From Protonemura montana (lineage: Eukaryota; Arthropoda; Insecta; Plecoptera; Nemouridae), in NCBI GenBank assembly GCA_947568835.1, contig OX387603.1, positions 12,114,651 through 12,178,650 on the forward strand: a stretch of DNA of 64,000 bases, in the 5' to 3' direction. Numbering within the stretch: position 1 is the stretch's first letter; each line of letters starts with the position of its first letter. Below are positions 10,425 through 23,700 of this stretch, piece after piece. Both the position numbers and the translations under genes were made by a program. The notes beneath the pieces are model-generated. The model was not told where the DNA came from. It searched no databases and was given only the letters and a program-made list of their open reading frames with translations.

Positions 10425-10508
10425 GCCGTGCAGCGGGCTCGAACCTGGTCCGAGGAGATTTGAGTTCCACCGATGTAGTGACTGTACCATTGAGCCACAA
10501 GGACAATC
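10425..10508 (-). mobile_element. tRNA-derived SINE head
   Basis: Minus strand GTCCTTGTGGCTCAATGGTA (box A) followed after about 45 bases by ACCAGGTTCGAGCCCG (box B). Fourth tRNA-like sequence on the same strand within 1.25 kb. Confidence 0.55.
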
Positions 10509-10509
10509 A

Positions 10510-11672
10510 TAGCAATGCTGAATAAAATTAACATATTTAAATAATTGATAGAGCATTTTATTTCGATAATTAGATACAAGGGTGGCTTTAATTATCCTCT
10601 ACAAATTTGTATAATTAGGAAATCTTGTAATGAAATACTGTGCCCAATGCAAGCACGTGTACTGCAACATCACTTCCATCTTTCCACCAATCATCCATTT
10701 TCCATCCATTTCCACCATAGATTCATTCATATTTATAGGTCGTTCGCTAGAGCTTTTTTTTACTTTAAAACTAGAATAGCATCTTTTGTCTTAGAACAGG
10801 GGTGTCCATAAAACTCCCCTAAAAAATCTTTCCCAATTGACACCCCTCAAGTCACACGATATAAAAAAAAAACGTGAAGAAAATAAAGTTGAAGAAGTCG
10901 TGGGTGAAGTTGAAGTTGTGAGTAAGTTCACTTCCACGAAAAACCAAGTGCCATTTCAGCTTCAAATGTTTTAATCTTTCAATGTCCCTACGTATAGACT
11001 AGCTCGAGTACTAATCTGTACCATTGGCTGCCTACCCTGCAAGGGTTTTCTCTCTGAAAGCAAACTTTCGCTCTTGTCCTCCGGTCCTCGGTTCGTGAAC
11101 CGAGGAGGCACAGGGACAGGGGACCGTGAAATCGGGAGAGACGATGAGCTATGGCTATGCCTACCGTTAGTCGCCAACATCCTCAATCCGAGAACAAATC
11201 ATGGATAGATCTCGTGGGGCACCTGGCACAAAGTGTCCGTTAGCATAACATTTGTCTTGTGTAGCAAGAACTTGGTTGTTAATTTGAACTGCCAATCCTT
11301 GGGCTAAGATCAACCATACGAGACCACTACTCGTTCTACTCGTTCACTACTCGTCCACTACTTGTTTACTTATCACTCGTTCATGAGAGAGTTTTTTTTT
11401 GCCGATTGTTTCTTAGGATGTTAAATTAAAACATATTTTGCAGATATCAACTGTAGCACAGTGACTGTCACCTTGCTGACTGTCTTCAGCAAAACTGATC
11501 GCATGGTGTAGATTTTAATGTTTAATTTCAAACTCAAAACCTTGTAAAAGCATATCGGTCATCGGCCTGTAGCCGGCGCATTAAGCCTCGACATCCTACT
11601 GTCTGCAGGTAAACACACGCTGCCGTCCTCGCGGCGCCACCACTACGGAGCGACGTCGCCGACGCCGATGCG
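10510..11672. other. Unassigned stretch
   Basis: Low-complexity repeats of CACTACTCGTT type near 11325-11385. No gene recognised up to the bHLH relic. Confidence 0.45.
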
Positions 11673-12250
11673 TCACTGATTCATGGTGTTGGTGGTGAGC
11701 GTTAGCGTGGTCAGCACGCTGCGCCTGTTTGGGTTCACGCCCAGGTTCTCCCAGTTGATCCAAGACAACCGAGCCGTGAGGTCTGCAACGTCAACGCTGT
11801 CGTCAAAACGACCAGTCTCTCACGAACAGGGGTAGACCAACTTTCAGGGTCTCACAGCATCTCACAACACCTCCCCTCGTCACTCGAAGGAAAACGGCTG
11901 AACGACGAATGGTCGTGAGAGGAGTCTGCTAGAGCGTTACCAGCCAAGAAAACGTACTAACGAGGAAATGGGCCGGTGCCACTCAGGTTGCAGGCTGGCC
12001 TCATGATCTATTCTAGGAAGGGATCGCCGTTGACAAGACTCACCGCTGGTGTTTCACTCGGCGCGGTCGGCGGCCTTGACCACGCAGGCAGCGCTCGACC
12101 TGTAAGCACCTCGCGCAAGAGGGCGATGTTAGCGATGGCCAGTCGGAGGGTGTCGATCGTCGACAGCCGCTTCTTGTAGGGGAAGGTGGGCATGTGCACG
12201 CGCAGCTCGTCGAACGCAGAGTTGATGAACCGGGCCGTGGACAGTACATT
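11673..12250 (-). pseudogene. Fer2-type bHLH transcription factor relic, 5'-truncated, two exons
   Basis: Exon A (about 12240-12044) encodes the bHLH core [20 protein letters not shown] then [20 protein letters not shown], close to the Fer2/PTF1A class. Its donor GTGAGT is intact. Exon B (11782-11673, acceptor TTGCAG) reads DLTARLSWINWENLGVNPNR and ends TNTMNQ-stop, which resembles the C-terminus of arthropod Fer2 proteins. Between them the gene is broken: two frame changes caused by apparent deletions after LREVL and after CLRG, and TGA where RAEWNTS would need Trp. The basic region is missing; homology stops at about 12250, 15 bases from the start of a dispersed repeat. Retained intron means duplication, not retrocopying. 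The Fer2 name rests on my memory of the family. Confidence 0.75.
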
Positions 12251-12264
12251 TCAACAGGTTGATC

Positions 12265-12586
12265 GAGGTAACCCTCGCGAACAATCTTTCCGTGAATTAC
12301 CGTTTCCTCTCCTTTGTCCTCCCGGAATGTGCTTTGTTGTTTTAAAAACCGCGTCAGTCACTTGTACTGTTTGCCTCTCATTTCTTTAGACATTTCTACA
12401 AATTAGAGGGTAATATTACAAGTATTTTACTGAAACAAATAAAATGTGTTGGATTCAAATTCATGTAGGATGGTTACGTCCTCTTCGGGTAAGTCTCATT
12501 TTAGTTACACAAAGTCTTTTTGCCGACAATAAACCACAACTATCAACCAATGATTCCTCTATTTAATAACAGAAAACAAGAAGAGC
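12265..12586 (+). repeat. Dispersed repeat, copy 2
   Basis: Second copy of the 5630-5958 repeat. It starts 15 bases from the point where the bHLH relic stops, so the repeat marks the breakpoint of that gene fragment. Confidence 0.9.
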
Positions 12587-12639
12587 GTCAAGGCTGCCAG
12601 TGGGAAGAAGAACTTACCCATGCTTGTGGCGCATGTCCC

Positions 12640-12747
12640 AGGCGCCCAGCCGACGAAGGAATATCGCATCGATCAACCCATACTCGGATCCTATTGGCCG
12701 ACGGGTTTTCGAAGTTCATCAATGTGATAAGAGCAATGGCCTCCTGA
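12640..12747 (+). repeat. Diverged fragment of the inverted-repeat arm sequence
   Basis: CTATTGGCCGACGGGTTTTC, then AATGTGATAAGAGCAATGGC, matches the arm interior at about 1757-1815 with substitutions, and the preceding AGCCGACGAAGGAATATCGC matches about 1651-1670 after an internal gap. It shows that the arm unit exists as a wider repeat family. Confidence 0.65.
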
Positions 12748-12749
12748 GT

Positions 12750-14599
12750 GGTCTCTCAAAGGACACAGGAGTATGCGCCTGAAAACCAGGATTCTCCAGG
12801 GATGATTGGGTCATTTGGTCGCCCCATCTTTGGGATTAATCAGTTAGTTCCGAAATTGATTGTATTAAAGATTACCAGTACCGATGGGTTTAGGTATTGT
12901 AACATATATCTTGGGGCACGCTCATCTTCTTGGCTAGCAAGATCCCAAGGAATCCACAAAGAACATGTACCTAACAATACCTACCTCAAATACTTATTCC
13001 TCGTGTAATTATGTTCTTCAACGATGCACTCAGCACTAAAATTTCACCAAATGCATACTGAATGCCACAAGAAAACAAACAACACAATTGTGTTTATTAA
13101 TTCTACAACACAACTGATTTATTTAATTTCCATAATTAATTTTACATTTGATTTATAAATAAAGTAACGTCCAAGAAAATATTTTAGTTTGTATAGTGTT
13201 TTTTTGTTTAAATTTTTGGGTGAAATCGAAGTGAATAAAAAAATGTATGCCGACCACAAACAGTAATAGAGGCAATCAAAGTTTGAGTTTTTTTTACCTT
13301 TGAAGGCAAAGAGATTTTTCCCCCAAATATATTTGAGCTGATACAATGCTCCTACCAAACCAAAATCTTCCTTTTCACTCAAACTTAAATTTTTTATTAT
13401 CTACTTATCATCTAAAAATTCAGTTTTCATAACTAAACGTAAAAAAATATCAACCGTTTTAATTTAAAATCCAGTAACCAGAACAGTAATATCTTCCTCC
13501 GAAGAATGTGTGATATGGTCATTAAATACTTTCAGTTGGTACTTGAATCCGGTTTTTTGCCTAGGTGCATGGTGAGAAGTACCTGTACATATCTACACAA
13601 GTAATACAATTGCGCGCTTCAAAGCCTTTTGCAGATACGTACTGGTATACCTTTTCCCATATTGAGAAAAACCCTGGTAATACAAGGACTGATTTGAAAA
13701 TAATACAGTATCTTCGTATAGGTACTAGGTATTGTGCTTGATAGAGCATGAATTCACGCTGCTTCCTATAATGCAATATTTAAATACACGCTTGTGATCA
13801 GTTCTGTATAAAATGACAGGCATTTCAAGTTCAATTGATATTTTTTTCAAAATAGACATATCTCATTACATGTACGTAGTATATTCAAGATTCTTAATAC
13901 AAAATATATGTAACCATATATAAATTCTCTTCCGCTATTTGCTTATATCTACATATATGAGCATACTGTTGTGCCATGTTTATTTAATACTTTTGTTACT
14001 TTAAAATAACGCAAACACCTTGCAATGACTAGTTTGTAGCTGAGATTACGACACCAAATGAAGGTTAAACATTTTGATTTCATTAGTATCGTCCATAATT
14101 GCCAGCCGCCAACATTGATACGGTTAGGTACATGAAAATAAATTATGGTCTCTTGCAGAGTTCAAGTTTTTCACATTCACATATTCTTCTTCTTCAACTT
14201 GAAGAGATTCCAAATTGCACGTCATAGTTGCTTCCAATCATCAAACCTGCGTACGAATCGGGGCAGTCACACTTATTTGCACTGCACGGTTGTAATGGTC
14301 ACTAGAGATCTCCATATTCAAATCAAGCCCCAAATATTTGCTATGAACAGTAGCACATTTTCTTTAGTTAAGGCTGCTCTAAGCAACTCACTTCCACTTT
14401 GCACATCACCACTTTCAATGTACACCACCATTTTTTAAATATTTACACTTCTCATTTATAAAATGTCTTCACTAGCCGTTTTTTAAATCGTTTACTTTCT
14501 GTTTCTGGATTATCCGTTGAAAATCACAGCACTCGTTTGGGTACTGCATCCGGGGAGGAATCGTCAGAGGTTGCTAAGTGCAGGCGATAGTATTTCGGC
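12750..14599 (-). other. FGFR 3' UTR and flank
   Basis: AT-rich sequence after the FGFR stop. No convincing coding frame. A candidate AATAAA on the minus strand lies at 13984-13979, about 620 bp past the stop; where the transcript really ends is not determined. No recognised repeat. Confidence 0.45.
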
Positions 14600-14719
14600 T
14601 TAGTATTGATTTGAAAAGTTGTTGAGCAGCTGCGGAAAAGGGTCCTCGTCTTCTGCTTCACTCGACTCTTGACTTGAAGGAGGCGTGTCCAGCTGGGGCA
14701 GGCCAAGGTCCAAGTACTC
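14600..14719 (-). CDS. FGFR: FGFR last coding exon: C-terminal tail
   Basis: 120 bp including the TAA at 14602-14600, phase 0 in, acceptor ATCGTAG. Encodes 39 residues beginning [20 protein letters not shown] and ending in an acidic and polar tail. EYLDL matches the vertebrate PLC-gamma docking tyrosine (Y766 in human FGFR1). The tail is short compared with many FGFRs. Confidence 0.95.
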   Translation of the reverse strand, partial: EYLDLGLPQLDTPPSSQESSEAEDEDPFPQLLNNFSNQY

Positions 14720-17700
14720 CTACGATAATAAGTAACATTTTTTAATTCAAATTCACTCAATATGCTTGATAGGCTGTGTCAAGCAGAGAGCAACAGCCAA
14801 AGAACACAAGAATTATTGTGTCTTAACTATGTCGCAAGAATCAGATGAACTATGGGATTGAAAAAAAAGATATATATAAATGTATTTATGTTTTATTTCT
14901 AGGTATTGTCACATTAAAACTACCATAAAACTAGGGTTCTTATTCAATGCAAATAATCTTTCTTTGGTAACTCATTTTTAACCACTTTTTTTTGTCATGT
15001 GAAAGAACTTGTTTGCACTCTATAGAAATCAAAACTCCACAACAAAAATTGCAAAGAAATTCTTGAATCAAAGGAATATGACTGATTCTCTCTATAATTT
15101 TTTTAACTTGAGTTTGTAGAGAGGGAACTTACGTTGTTGGCGGTGATAGTGAGGATACGGTCGAGATCTTCCACCAGTTCCCCAAACATCGGCCTCTCGT
15201 TGGGCTGGTAGCTCCAGCACTCCCGCATCAGCATGTAGCTGAGGAAATCATCACCAATTTAATTACCAACGTCACTCGTATTTGAAGAGGGAAATCTTTT
15301 TAAACTTGAAACTATTTTTTTTTTTTGTGAGAAAACAATGAACACGTATTTTTTTATTTTCTTCTAAATCCAATTTTGAATAAAATTTACCTGTTTAAAA
15401 TGTTTGCGTTTGAATCTCGTACGAAAACGAGGGTCGCCATTTTTTATGACATGAAGTGAAATCTGACGTCAGTACGACGTCAAAAAACGTTAAAAAACAG
15501 AAGCGAACGCAAAGGAACAACAAAATGACGTCAGAACTACCTGTAGTTAATCACAGCTCGTTTCCATCCTGCCACAAGAATTCATATTTTAGCCATTCTT
15601 AAAACAATTATAAATAGAAAAGTTATGATCGGATTATAAAAAGAAAAAATACATCAGATTTTATTTTAAATGCATATTTGAACACAATGATAATAATTAA
15701 ATAATAATTTAAAGGAGATTGCCCTATTAGCAAGAGGCCGAATTTTGGTGGCTACAAATAAGCAAAGTTGTGAAAATTACAACTTGATATGAACACGGAA
15801 TAACATCGTTTCTACCTTTTCCCTAGCCTTTTCTTAAAATATTATGCTTTCTTTTTATGAATTTAGATTGGAATTTTGCAGCTTTAACAGAAAATGAAAT
15901 CGAACATTGAGATAGACAATTAAGGAAATCTCATTTTTTCTCACTGAGAGAAAAAGTATGCTAATATCATAACTGACCTATATTTAAAAAAATTGGTCAC
16001 ATATCCTGCCCTAAGAGGTACGCAGTTTTTTAATTTTTGATCATTTTTCTCAACGAAGAATTATCTACAAAGCCTGTTCCCCACTCCTTATCAGCTAAGC
16101 TCAAATTGCAGAGATATAAGAGATCATTCCAGTCTTATACTCCCTTCATTTCCATTAACTCTCTTCTTTACATTTGACTGTTAGAGGGCACTGCGCAAAA
16201 AATACTTACATTTCTAACGTGCAGCAGGGTGGCTTTTCCATGCGGTGACCGCTTCGAAGCAGCTGGAAAAGCTTCTCTACACTCGGAACGGAAGGGTATG
16301 GTGTCCCACCCAACGTCATGATTTCCCACAGCAGGATACCATAAGACCACCTGCAATCAATAACCTCGGCGTAAGCCTCTGTGTTTGCCACTAGCTCACA
16401 TACCAGGTTGGTAAGTGCTGATTTGTAATTGTTTGGTAATAAATCGGTCGCTGCAAAAAATCCGATAGCAAAAAGATCTGTACGAAGATTGACAGTTGCC
16501 ATTTTAAAAGTAAAAAATTTTTGTAAGAGTTTACTTACACATCCGACTGTGCTGTGTAAACACGGTGGAAGAGGGCCTCCGGAGCCATCCACTTGACTGG
16601 TAGCCGGCCATCGGTAGTCTTCCGGTAGTAGTCGTTGCAGTGGATATCTCTCGCCAGTCCAAAGTCGGCGATCTTTACGATGAAGTCATCGCTCACAAGC
16701 ACATTCCGTGCAGCAAGGTCTCGATGGATACACTGAAAAAAGGCAATGCATTGGTTTATGTTTCTGCCAATGATTGTAGTCTAGGAAAAATTAATAAGTA
16801 AAAATGCTTATCGACTTAATTTTTTTTTAGTTAAACAAAAAAGACGATTTTTTTTTTTTTAATTACAATGTTTGAAAGATTGTCACATTTAACGACGGCT
16901 TGTCGGAGTTTATTTTTATTTTCGTTTTGCAAAAAGTCTACAAAATTCTTAAATTTAAGTAATGAAACAAATTGACTGATTGATTTGTGGTGTTTAACGA
17001 CGCGCTGTTTTGACAACTGGTCCTGCGGCACTGGTCTAATGGCGTCGGTGAATGAAAGGATGATAATGAAGATGATGATGAACCTAACCTAGCCTAGAAG
17101 GGAGGAGGGGAAACCCGGTGCCGGCAGGTAGCCTACTCCTGTCGAAGAGCACCAAGGGGACTTGAACAGCAGGATTCTTCTACAAATCCACGCCGTCGAG
17201 AGGTTGATAAGCAAGGCGAATGTAGTTGCTGTACTAACTTTCATCCCTTCAACCTCTCTCCCAAACAGAATTGGTCGTGTGTAAAGGTCACCCATCCAAT
17301 ACCGGTGTTGTTTAACTTCGGTGTTCTCATGAGAACCAGTGTTTCCAACACGTCAAACTGTTCGGTTTGTATATTGACGAAGTATGATGTGAATGCTCAA
17401 AATTGCATTGAGACTGGTGATTTAGCTTTCTATAAACAATCATAAAAAAACACAAAACAACACAACATCGAATTTATCCTATTTTACTCACTCTTCTCGA
17501 TGCAAGGTATTCCATGCCGCGGGCAACTTGGTATGCAAACGAGACGAGATCCTTCTGCGTGAGTGCTCTCTTCTCATTTGTTCCATTGCACCCGATGGCA
17601 GTCTCGTAGCCTGACGATGGTCGGTGCTGGCGAAGAAAATCGCGGAGGTTGCCGTGCGGTGCGTACTCAACCACCACGAAAAGCGGGCCGTCTTGCGTGC

Positions 17701-20700
17701 AGCATCCCAGCAGGTTGATTATATTGATGTGCTTGCCAATCATCTTCATCATCTCCATCTCGGAGACTAGGTCCATCATCTCAGTGTCTGTGTGACCCTC
17801 TGCAATGAAGTAATTATATTTACCATTATTTTTGTGATTGCTGTGTGTTGTCATTCTGTAGTTAAAAGTCACACATTTGGGTTGTACCGGCTAGACAAAA
17901 ACGGCAATTTTTGATTTCATCTGAACGTGGAAGATCATTAGGTATTAAATTATCAAGGATAAACTTGATAGAAATTTCAAAGTGACACCAAGATTTCATA
18001 GAAAGTCGATGACCTTTACTTTTCCTGACCACTCACCCTTCAGCATCTTGACGGCAACAATAGTTGAGACGCCTTTCTTGAGAATACCATGTCCCTCAGC
18101 CTTGACCACTTTTCCAAATGCGCCCTCGCCCAGAGACTTTCCCAGCTGCAAAGCGTCGCGTTGGAACTCCCAGTCCGAGTCCAACGGCAGCTCGTATTCG
18201 GAAATCATCAACATTTCCGAGTCGGCAGAAGACGAATCCATTCGCATGTGTGATTTCTTCTTCTCTATCTTTACCAGTGGCATCAACTGATGGAGAAAGT
18301 GTTAAGAACAGTTACAATAATGTACAACAGCAGGCCTTTGTTTACCATACTTCAATTTGATTGACATACAGAAAAGGAAAGAGACCCAAAAACTGGTTGG
18401 TAAATTGGAGAAGAGGATAGCAGGAAATGCCAATGTCACATATGAGAAGAGGCTTAAAACCTTTATGCCGCTGCTTTGTTCACGTTAATTGTAAATCAGC
18501 CATTTCTACCTCGATAAGTTTTGTTTTCTACTTTCCCGATCCTCAATTCATCGGTGTTCCTTCATATTTAGGAACATGTTAGGTTTCAATTTGCAAGTCG
18601 GGTTTGAAAGAAATATTTGTGACTTTTTTATTAAAGAAAAGTTTGTCACTTACAAGGCTCTCAGGAATGTTGGGTGAGCTTGACATGATGCTGTTTTGTT
18701 TTTCGATGATCACCTTCTTTGTCCATTGAGTCACAACGGCCGCACGACCAGCTTCGATTGCAAGCATTTTCTTCTGCTTCTCTCTGCGGAAAAAAAAACT
18801 TATGAAATCGTAACGTAACATGATAAATGCTGGCTTCCCTTGTAATTCCCATAGCTCAAAGAGCTAGAACTAAATGGCATTAAAAAAAATTGATTTCAAT
18901 AAAAAGAAAAAAAAAAACATGGAATTTTTGGAAGTATCGTCAGTCTATTGTCAATTGGAGGTAAAACCATTTACGTTGCTTATTTTTCATCTTTAAAATA
19001 TGACAGCATTAATCATGAAAGTATTTAGGACATGTTCTGAGATGTATCACGAAGTGGAACATTACGTACCGCTGCAGTTTCTTGAAAACGCAGAAAAGGG
19101 CCGAAATTCCGACGAGGAACGTAACAAAAAGAACACAAGCGAGGATGCTGATCAGCATTGAAGGCCGAGCGGCGACAGTCACGATAGGATCAAGACCTGC
19201 GAAAAAAAAATTCGAATCATTCACCGTCACAAATATCACAGACCACGTTTTTTGTGTTAGATGCACTATGAGATGTGAGACAAAGCAATATCTACTCAAT
19301 TAATTGCAGTTTTGGTACAATAACGTTCAGCGCAAAAAATGGACAAGTTAAAAGCTGCGAATGGATGAACAGGACATGCCAAGTCACAGAAGGATTCCTT
19401 TAAAAATATTGATAGTAATAAAAGTGATATATTTAATGTTTTCTTTACAGAAAATACACATCCTTATAGTTAACAGTCCATATATTGAGATATTTCTCTT
19501 GTTAAAAAATCCTAAATTACTTGTTAGTTGCAAACAGAATCAGAGTCTTTCCATTTTGCAATCCTCATATAAATGAAGACAGGGATTACTATCTATTCCG
19601 ATCACCCAAATATCATATCAATTATTATCACTTACGTATCTGTGATAATTTAACATATGGTTCCAAACAAAGATTATTGAAAGTAGAAGTTACTATAAAC
19701 CTATTAAAAATGTTCTTATATTTTTTTGGTTCAAAAACTAGCTTCACCTGTGTTTAACATTTGAAATGATCACTTTAAAATATTAAAACGGTTTATTGAT
19801 ACCAAATTATCTCGTTTAAATTATGCAACGTTAATTGTCAAGACACTTTAGTCAACAAATAAACACACTATCTCAAGTAAAACAGTCCTGTGTCCACAAC
19901 ATATGCCTATAAGGTGACATAAAATCTTAAGTTCTGCGCAAAAGTATAGTCTGTTCCTCAGTGAGATATTTTTGGCCATATACTATCAGAATTTTCTATA
20001 AACCAAAGATTCTTCAAGAATTCAGGATTGAGAATATAATCTTGGATTCTTTACTAGCTTTTGTGATTTTATCTGAATATGGAACAGACAATGTATTTGC
20101 TCTTTAAATCTAGTTCATCTTGAACATTCTAAAATACTATTTCTACAAATGGCGTCTTACTGTCGACGACTTGCAGATAGGCGCTGGCGTAGATGATTCC
20201 GAGGCTGTTTCCGGCAATGCAGGTGTACCAACCGGCGTCTTCGTGCGTGACATTGAGCAGAGTGAGAAGTTCGGGACTCTTGCAGTCGACGCTGCTGTCC
20301 GAGCCTCCATTATAGTTGCAGTCACTACCCGCCTAAAGCAATGACACTGTTTTTAGCAACCGAGTGATCTACCGAAAACATCATTGAAAGCCACTGACTT
20401 TAACTTGCTGACCTTAGATTGATATGGCAGCATTTTTTAAATTATTTTATCTCGATTTGATTTATTTAAAAGTGGCAATTACCCTTTTTAGAGTATCTCA
20501 GTTCCAAATTGCTGCTAGTTTTTATGATGGTGGGATTCTGTGACGTATTTTTGGTATTATAGTGGGAACACGAACAATCTGAAATCTAATATATTTCTCA
20601 AACATAATTTTTGTATGCACACAGCATAAAAAAAAAATTATGATTGTGAAATTAATGTTCATTCCTAGAATTTATTCAAGGAAGACGCATGGCATGTCTA

Positions 20701-23700
20701 CAACGAGCAATATATATTATTTTATCATGCTTGCTCGACTTATCTGTCCTTACGGGCATAAGGCTAATCATTGTTACTTGCTAGCAGTGCATCGTCTACT
20801 GTGATAGAACCGAATAAAAATGTTGCGGTTCGTACAATTACATTTTGGCAAGCTATAGGTAGCATACACTTTTCATATTCAGCTAATATGTGTAAAGTTG
20901 AGGTTCAAACTTCTCTATAAATTCATTGTTTTGCTTCCTACATGGCAAATCAACCAATTTTTGGAAATCTGACCAAAAATATTCACATCATGAGTTTCAT
21001 TCAGTTAATGATCTACAACATTGATTAAGGTATGGTTAGAAGCTAAAAGAAAACATGTCTTGCAATTAATTGAACTAGCATAACTAGTATCTATAGTACC
21101 TACACTTGTGCAGAGCTGACACCTATTTTTGTGCAAACAAATTTTATGTCAATTTTCAAAATTAAATCTACACCCATTTTTCTGGGCCTCAGAGGAATGC
21201 AGTTTGTGTTAAATCTTTTGTTGCTAAATAAAACATGTAGGTATAAAAACATCATCAGCAATATACTATCAAAATTTGACAATTTGCAATTCTGTCAGTG
21301 CGGGGGTGTACTGCAAACAGCGTGCTGTAAAACATGGCAAAAATCATTCTTTTTACGTCCCTTTTCGCATCACAACTTCTATAAAATCCAAAATTCAAAT
21401 TGTGAACCGGAGCATATAAGACGATGTGATTTGAAAGGTCTACTTTTACACAAGACACAAAATGTACATTAAATAAAAAGTGCATAAAATCCCAAAGCAT
21501 GCCATGCGAGTGAATCAAGTGTGTTGTGTTTCACGCAGTATGTGTTTGTGTGATTGTACCTTCACCGGATTGCCATCTTTAAGGTTTGTCACGTAGCCTC
21601 TGTGCCACTCCATATGTGGGTGGAGGTCCGATAGCACGCAGCAATTGAATGTGGCGTTCGCTTCCAGCAGCACCGTTGCATTTTGGGGAACCACAGTGAA
21701 TATCGGTCTGTGGTAGAGACGTTCTAGAAAAACAATCACCGACATGCTATTCTTCATTTCATGTTATTATGTCTGTGTGCAAGATGTTTTCAGTTGAATT
21801 TTCTCAGAAAAGATAGAGAAAATTGAATGGTTTTTTCTGTTGCAACTCATTTATGTTCAAAGTATAGGACATTTGTTTATTTTAATTTTTTTACAATTTT
21901 CATATAAAATTAAAATAGCCAAATGATGCACCACTTAGAACATGCAGTTTTATAGTGCAAGAGATAAAAACTGTCTTTTCTAATACTGGCTGCTAAGTAC
22001 CTTTTTATGTATATTCTCGTCTCAGAATTCTAGATTTACAAAGCACAGCAATCTACAACCATGAGTATGCATACAATAAAAAAAAACAATCAATTTCTCA
22101 AAATAAAATGTGTAGCACTCGCAGTGTAGAAACCACGCAGTTAACGCTGCCTTCCACCTGTAGCTGAAACGAGATAAACCGCTCAGACCGACACCGAAAA
22201 CACTTTCCGCCACCGATACCGCCAGCACCGAAGCTAGGGCGTCTACCTGAATGAGCGTGGCATCGGTAATGTCCTCTACGCTGTCGATGGCACCCGTCAG
22301 GAAGTACCCGACGCGCATCCACTGGATGTACGGCTCAAGGTCTGAGATCGGCGGGCATTCGAATGTCACGGAGGAGTTTACCACAGCCGTGACGTTGCGT
22401 GGGAAACCGTCCTTGATGTACGGCTTGTGAGGGAATCGTTCTACGGGAAGCGATGTGCAACCGTTACTTGACTGCTGTGAAGAGTAGCTGTGCTGGGTGG
22501 AAAGCTAGTTGCTTGGATGGTATCTTTTAAGGCGTTAAGACCCTAAGGATTAGAGCCACATTCTTAATTATACAATAAAAAAGATAACTTAAAATGAGTA
22601 AAGGCATATCAATAGATAATTTTATTTTGTTGCATGATACAACTTACCATTCTTATCGATCCTGGGCTGCTAATAAAATGTGTTCATTTTGATTAAATCT
22701 TTTTTGGCTTGCATAAAATTACAGCTACCGAACATAATAAACCATTTATAGTGCGTGCAGTGCAACTGTTTGTTGTGGTGGAAGGTTAGGAAGCTAAGAC
22801 AGGTTATAAACTAGACTAAAAGGAAATTCTGGAGCACATCACAACAATGGAATTTATAGAAAGAGCAACTTGATCTGTAATTTTTTACATAACGTTCACA
22901 GTGCCCAAAAGCTTGTGAAATTTTAGTAAAATTCACAAAAAAATGTTCCTCGGTGTAAAAAAGTAGATGTGAATTTGAGCATACTTGTAAATAATCAATT
23001 CATTTACCTATTTAACACTTGTGCTTTCACCATAGTACTAAAATCTGAACCAAAATATCCTCAAAATGTGTTAAAGAAACTCACCGAGGATGTCGACCTT
23101 GAAGGTAAAGTCTATGCAGCCGTAGGTATTGCAGACCAGGCAAGTGTAGTTGCCTGAGTCTGTGGTGACAAGATCTTCGAGCATGATTGCCCACCGGCCG
23201 TAATGTACGCTGCCGAGATGGCGCTCTGGTTGTGCTCCGTTCTTTGTCCATGTTATGTTGGGCGATGGGTTTCCTGCGTGGGTATCAATTTTATTTACTT
23301 CATTTAAAGTTGACTATATTCATTTTTTTCCCTGCATTTTATATTTTTTCTTTGCTCCAGATGGGTACAATGGTAAATATAAAAGTACCAAGTGTACTAA
23401 AAATACCAAACTTGCAAAGAGTTGTTAAAATCATAAGAATTTTGATCTAAGCTACAGGCTCTGATTCTGGGAGCTCCTAAGCTACTCAAGGCTTCACAAG
23501 AAAGGGCTGGGAATCGGTATTGGAGCTTCTTCCAATTTAATTTCCTTTGCTCGTAGGCAGTTACCCATAGGTGGTTGTGGTAAATCACTGAAAACCATGA
23601 ACAGGATAGCTGACCTACAGAATCGCACCTAGGACCTCCTAATTGCAATACAGATACACTGTTACTAGAACTCCACCAAGGTCGATGCACTAACTGGTAA

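Noticed and set aside
16206..16592. A 128-residue minus-strand gene
   Set aside because: It is FGFR exon 13 plus intron read-through; GT/AG borders place the coding part at 16210-16350.
22022..22384. Extension of FGFR exon 5A to the 120-residue open frame
   Set aside because: Past the donor at 22247 the frame has no Ig similarity, while splicing to 20332 restores D3 in phase.
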